Origin: Pseudevernia furfuracea
Lineage: Eukaryota > Ascomycota > Lecanoromycetes > Lecanorales > Parmeliaceae
Direction: 5' to 3'
Assembly: GCA_022315425.1 (NCBI GenBank)
Contig: JAIUPT010000047.1
Location: forward strand, 23,955 to 87,954
DNA: 64,000 nt
The notes beneath the pieces are model-generated. The model saw nothing but the letters and a program-made list of their open reading frames with translations, did not search any database and was not told the DNA's origin. Numbering within the stretch: position 1 is the stretch's first letter; each line of letters opens with the position of its first letter. This document shows positions 61,817-64,000 of this stretch, in pieces. The position numbers and the translations under genes are program-made.

Positions 61817-64000
61817 TGTTGCTACCAGGCCTGTCAGGTAGGCAATCAGTGTAGCATGCAGTGGTCATGAGAAATCTGCAAGGCCTGTAGCATACAAGAT
61901 CTTCTTCATGGTGCACTCGGGCTATATGTTGTGGAAGCCCTTCTTGGGCTGCTGGAGAAGCTGTATATGTCATATATGCCATTGTGTTGTTACTCGAACT
62001 CTGAACTCACCATCCAACTTGCTGGGTCAAGCTGTATGTCACACGCCATGCATAGTGTCTGCGATTTCAGGCAGGAAGTGCAACATAGTCGCGCTGGCCA
62101 TATCTTGTATTTTGATCTCTTTGGTATTGCGTTGAGGGTCAAACCATGACCTGCTGTCTTTGTCTCTTTTGGCTAAAGTGCATTCACTGTTGTCCCTAAA
62201 CGTGGGTATGCAAGAGCTATGCATGGCTGTCAGGCCGCCAAGACATGTGATCACCCCTGAGGTGGATGCAGCTGAGGCACAGTTTCAACAGCTGCAGCAC
62301 ATGCTGATGAACCAGCAAGCAGAATTGGGCGCCAGAAGGGCGGATGTACAGGTTACGCTGTCCTGCTGACTGTGCCTCAAGCCCATCCCACAGCTGTGGC
62401 GCAAACTTTTTGTTGTCATCCTCAGCTTTAACTCTAGATAGTTGAGGCAATGTACTCTAGCAATGCTCATGCTCTGGGGTTGCTCATGCACGCACTGGAT
62501 ATATATTGCAGCAGAACAACTTTGCTCATTCCAATCCTGATAAAAAGTGTGACTGGCACTTTGTCATCCTCTAGAGTCTGTTGCAAGGATGACAAGTTCA
62601 CAAGCTTCAAGCACATTTACATGCCTCTGCGCAAATTTGTGCAAGCAGTACATGCTTGTCCTGGCATGCAGGCAGCAAGCAGCACTTATGAGCAGTACTT
62701 GAGCCTAGCATCACAGCATTTGGGTCACAGCACGCATCAGGAGCTGCTGTGTGACCGGTGCCTTCAGCCCATTGATGAAGCCACCTTCCAGGCGAAATGT
62801 CTGGCGATTGGAGGCAAGCCCCTCTGCATCCCAGTAATGCACAGCATGCAAAGCACAGCAGCACAGCATGCACAGCATGCACAGCGCAGCAGCACAGCAT
62901 GCATAGCACAGCAGTATAACATGCATAGTACATCAGCACAGCACAGCACCAGCACAGCACAGCACAGCACAGCACAGCACAGCACAGCACAGCACAGCAC
63001 AGCACCAAAGCACAGCATGCATAGCACAGCAGCACAGCATGCATGCAACATTCATGGCTCCCATTAGGCTCCCTTGCCATTGTTGGCAAGTGTGTGGCTG
63101 CTGTACAATCGCCATGGAGTCCATATGCAGATCTCAGAAGCTTGTCTGTGTAAACGTGCTTGCATGCAAGCTGCTATCGCATGCCACATGATGCACCAGG
63201 ACAGGACGATGATGTTACCTACACCACATGCATGCTGATGACACAGTTATTTTACCTCATATCACCAAGTGCCTGTCATGAGGCTGTGTGCTGGGCCTTC
63301 AGGAAGTGATGGAGCATACTCGAGCACTTCAGGTCAAAGCTGAGCATGACATCAGGCATTGTACCACAGCTGTGGGCCAGGCTGCTCAGAGCCTGCGGCG
63401 CATACAGCAGGAAGCTGCTGAGGCAGCTGAGACTGTCTGGAGGCGACAGGTGGCACAACATGAGGCTGCAGTTAGGCATGAGCAAGAAGCTTTTCAGGCT
63501 GAGCAGGTGTGTCCAATATCTACATTGCCCTGCCCTGGGGCCAACTCACACCACTTTGTCCTGCCCTGTCCTGCCCAGCCCTGCCCTGGTGTCCTCTGTC
63601 CTGTCTTGCCCTGCTTCAGCGTTATGTCGCCCTGTTTGCCCTGCCCCGGTCCAGGCGTGCCCATCCTGACTTGCCCTGCCATCTACAGATCTACCCTGGT
63701 TTGCCCTGTCATCTACCAATCTGCCCTGCCCTGCCTTGACCTGCCCTGCCCTGCCCTGCTGGTCTCATGCAACCTGTGCCTGTGTAGCACAGCTGTTTCT
63801 GCTCTCAAGCATGACTGACAGCAGGCAGAGCCATAAAAAAACGCAGGTTGACTGTCACACACCTTTTCAATTGCTTTGTCTCACCATCAATATTGATGTT
63901 GTCGCATTTCAAAGGGCAATCTGATACAAAGTTACTGGTATACAGGCTGCACAGCAAGCTGCCCTACAACGACAGCTTGAGGCTTGCGGGCTGGGTTGAG
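54464..64000 (+). CDS. SbcD (Mre11-type nuclease) - SbcC (Rad50-type ATPase) fusion, 3' end outside window
   Basis: One chain of more than 20 plus-strand exons. After a Ser/Thr/Ala-rich leader (organelle targeting likely) comes a calcineurin-like nuclease with all motifs: 'WVMFSDLHVS', 'GDFWHARG', 'TLMLVGNHDQVS', 'AVFAHADV' joined to 'MGAMMNES', and 'YTGHYHNPH'. A cap region follows ('DSNWQELERIPLDVGPRHF'), then 'IKWTLPEPEAAEEAQKL'. Without a new start codon the chain enters the ATPase at 58601: 'VIQFDEMELEGYGPF', Walker A in 'AESNGAGKSALVMAPLWALT' (59491-59511), 'PFAIERSIKR', and a Q-loop region 'LLVRAVFHGQADATALLE'. Coiled-coil exons lead to a Cys-Asp-Arg-Cys zinc hook at 62750-62761 ('ELLCDRCLQPIDEATFQ'), and the returning coil continues past the window. 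SbcCD/Mre11-Rad50 process DNA ends and hairpins. Several exons contain one-base breaks. Confidence 0.85.
54867..55173 (+). repeat. tandem duplication (about 153 bp) of an intron end and exon start
   Basis: The block from 'ATTGGGGTGAAATTCCAAAG' through the acceptor 'CATTACAG|GTGACTTCTGGC' occurs twice, at 54867 and 55020, giving two acceptors (54988 and 55142). The first copy has the intact 'GDFWHARG' frame but is cut short. The second leads into the rest of the exon but lacks two bases. Confidence 0.9.
56845..56872 (+). repeat. (CTGC)n microsatellite
   Basis: Seven CTGC-type tetramers just inside an intron of the SbcD-SbcC-like gene. Confidence 0.85.
58158..58296 (+). repeat. tandem repeat, about 50-bp unit, 3 copies
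   Basis: Units start 'TGACCCATACATCTGACACA' and continue 'TGTTCAACAAAGAGAAAA' in an intron of the SbcD-SbcC-like gene. Confidence 0.85.
59237..59397 (+). repeat. tandem repeat, about 27-bp unit, 6 copies
   Basis: Units of 'CATGATGCGCAGTAAAGACT' type alternate with 'CATGATGGGCAGT' variants, immediately upstream of the Walker A exon. Confidence 0.85.
61023..61066 (+). repeat. (GTGCT)n microsatellite
   Basis: About nine GTGCT pentamers following a coiled-coil exon end (AAGCAG|GTGCGC). Gives spurious Cys/Val/Leu-rich ORFs. Confidence 0.9.
62838..63060 (+). repeat. CACAG / CATGCACAG satellite-like array
   Basis: An array of 'CACAGCATGCACAGCATG'-type units merges into an uninterrupted (CACAG)n run at about 62935-63003 in the intron downstream of the zinc-hook exon. 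It generates long spurious ORFs on both strands. Confidence 0.9.
63520..63770 (+). repeat. CCTGC-rich degenerate pentamer array
   Basis: Repeated 'CTGCCCTG' words with strong pyrimidine bias on the plus strand in the intron before the last exon in the window. Confidence 0.8.

Noticed and set aside
62450..63067. 205-codon ORF with AQHST repeats and the antisense Cys-Ala-Val-Leu repeats
   Set aside because: These are translations of the CACAG satellite in an intron; the real exon is the short zinc-hook segment.

Overview
The window looks like nuclear DNA of a green alga, most likely a trebouxiophyte such as a lichen photobiont or a Coccomyxa/Chlorella relative. The genes are split by many short GT-AG introns, commonly with TGCAG| acceptors. 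There is a soluble plant-type stearoyl-ACP desaturase with a transit-like leader, a mitochondrial CPN60, a plant-type amino-acid transporter, LINE retrotransposons and many minisatellites. Base composition is mixed, and introns are rich in TGCA/CATG words. I saw no rRNA, tRNA, operon or CRISPR. Assignment to a lineage is inference.

Layout. 1-2.8 kb: sparse, with one unrecognised coiled-coil gene (-). 2.8-5.4 kb: 2-oxoglutarate/Fe(II) oxygenase (+). 5.9-8.0 kb: decayed LINE (-). 8.5 kb: a 77-residue divergent ubiquitin-like protein (+). 9.0-12.6 kb: CECR5/HDHD5-type HAD phosphatase (-), divergent from an AAAP amino-acid transporter (12.8-16.6 kb, +). 17.2-17.9 kb: TRAPPC4 (+). 18.5-19.7 kb: unrecognised gene (-). 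20.1-22.5 kb: REI1/ZNF622 ribosome-biogenesis factor (-). 23.2-25.0 kb: DUF3626-like gene and possible upstream exons (-). 25.2-25.6 kb: a 78-aa membrane protein (+). 26.3-30.0 kb: nitronate monooxygenase (-) with a LINE inside it. 30.7-37.2 kb: mitochondrial CPN60 in 11 exons (-), divergent from an aromatic-amino-acid-type decarboxylase (37.7-42.3 kb, +). 42.9-43.4 kb: a 138-aa membrane protein (-). 44.5-47.6 kb: stearoyl-ACP desaturase (+). 49.3-50.6 kb: EF-hand protein (-). 51.3-53.6 kb: unresolved gene (-). 54.5 kb to the window end: a large gene (+) joining a complete SbcD/Mre11-type nuclease to an SbcC/Rad50-type ATPase with Walker A, coiled coil and a zinc hook.

The genes are ordinary eukaryotic single-gene units with no shared pathway; only the divergent pairs CPN60/decarboxylase and CECR5/AAAP may share promoters. 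The most unusual locus is the SbcD-SbcC fusion. The ubiquitin-like protein that lacks the K48 and K63 positions and ends Gly-Gly-Asp is also notable.

Data caution. Many conserved exons are wrong by exactly one base, usually in a short homopolymer, so their frames break although the amino acids on both sides are well conserved. CPN60 has no such break in about 1.75 kb of coding sequence. Local base-calling error or recent decay are the two readings. Coordinates are gene spans; introns are described in the text.
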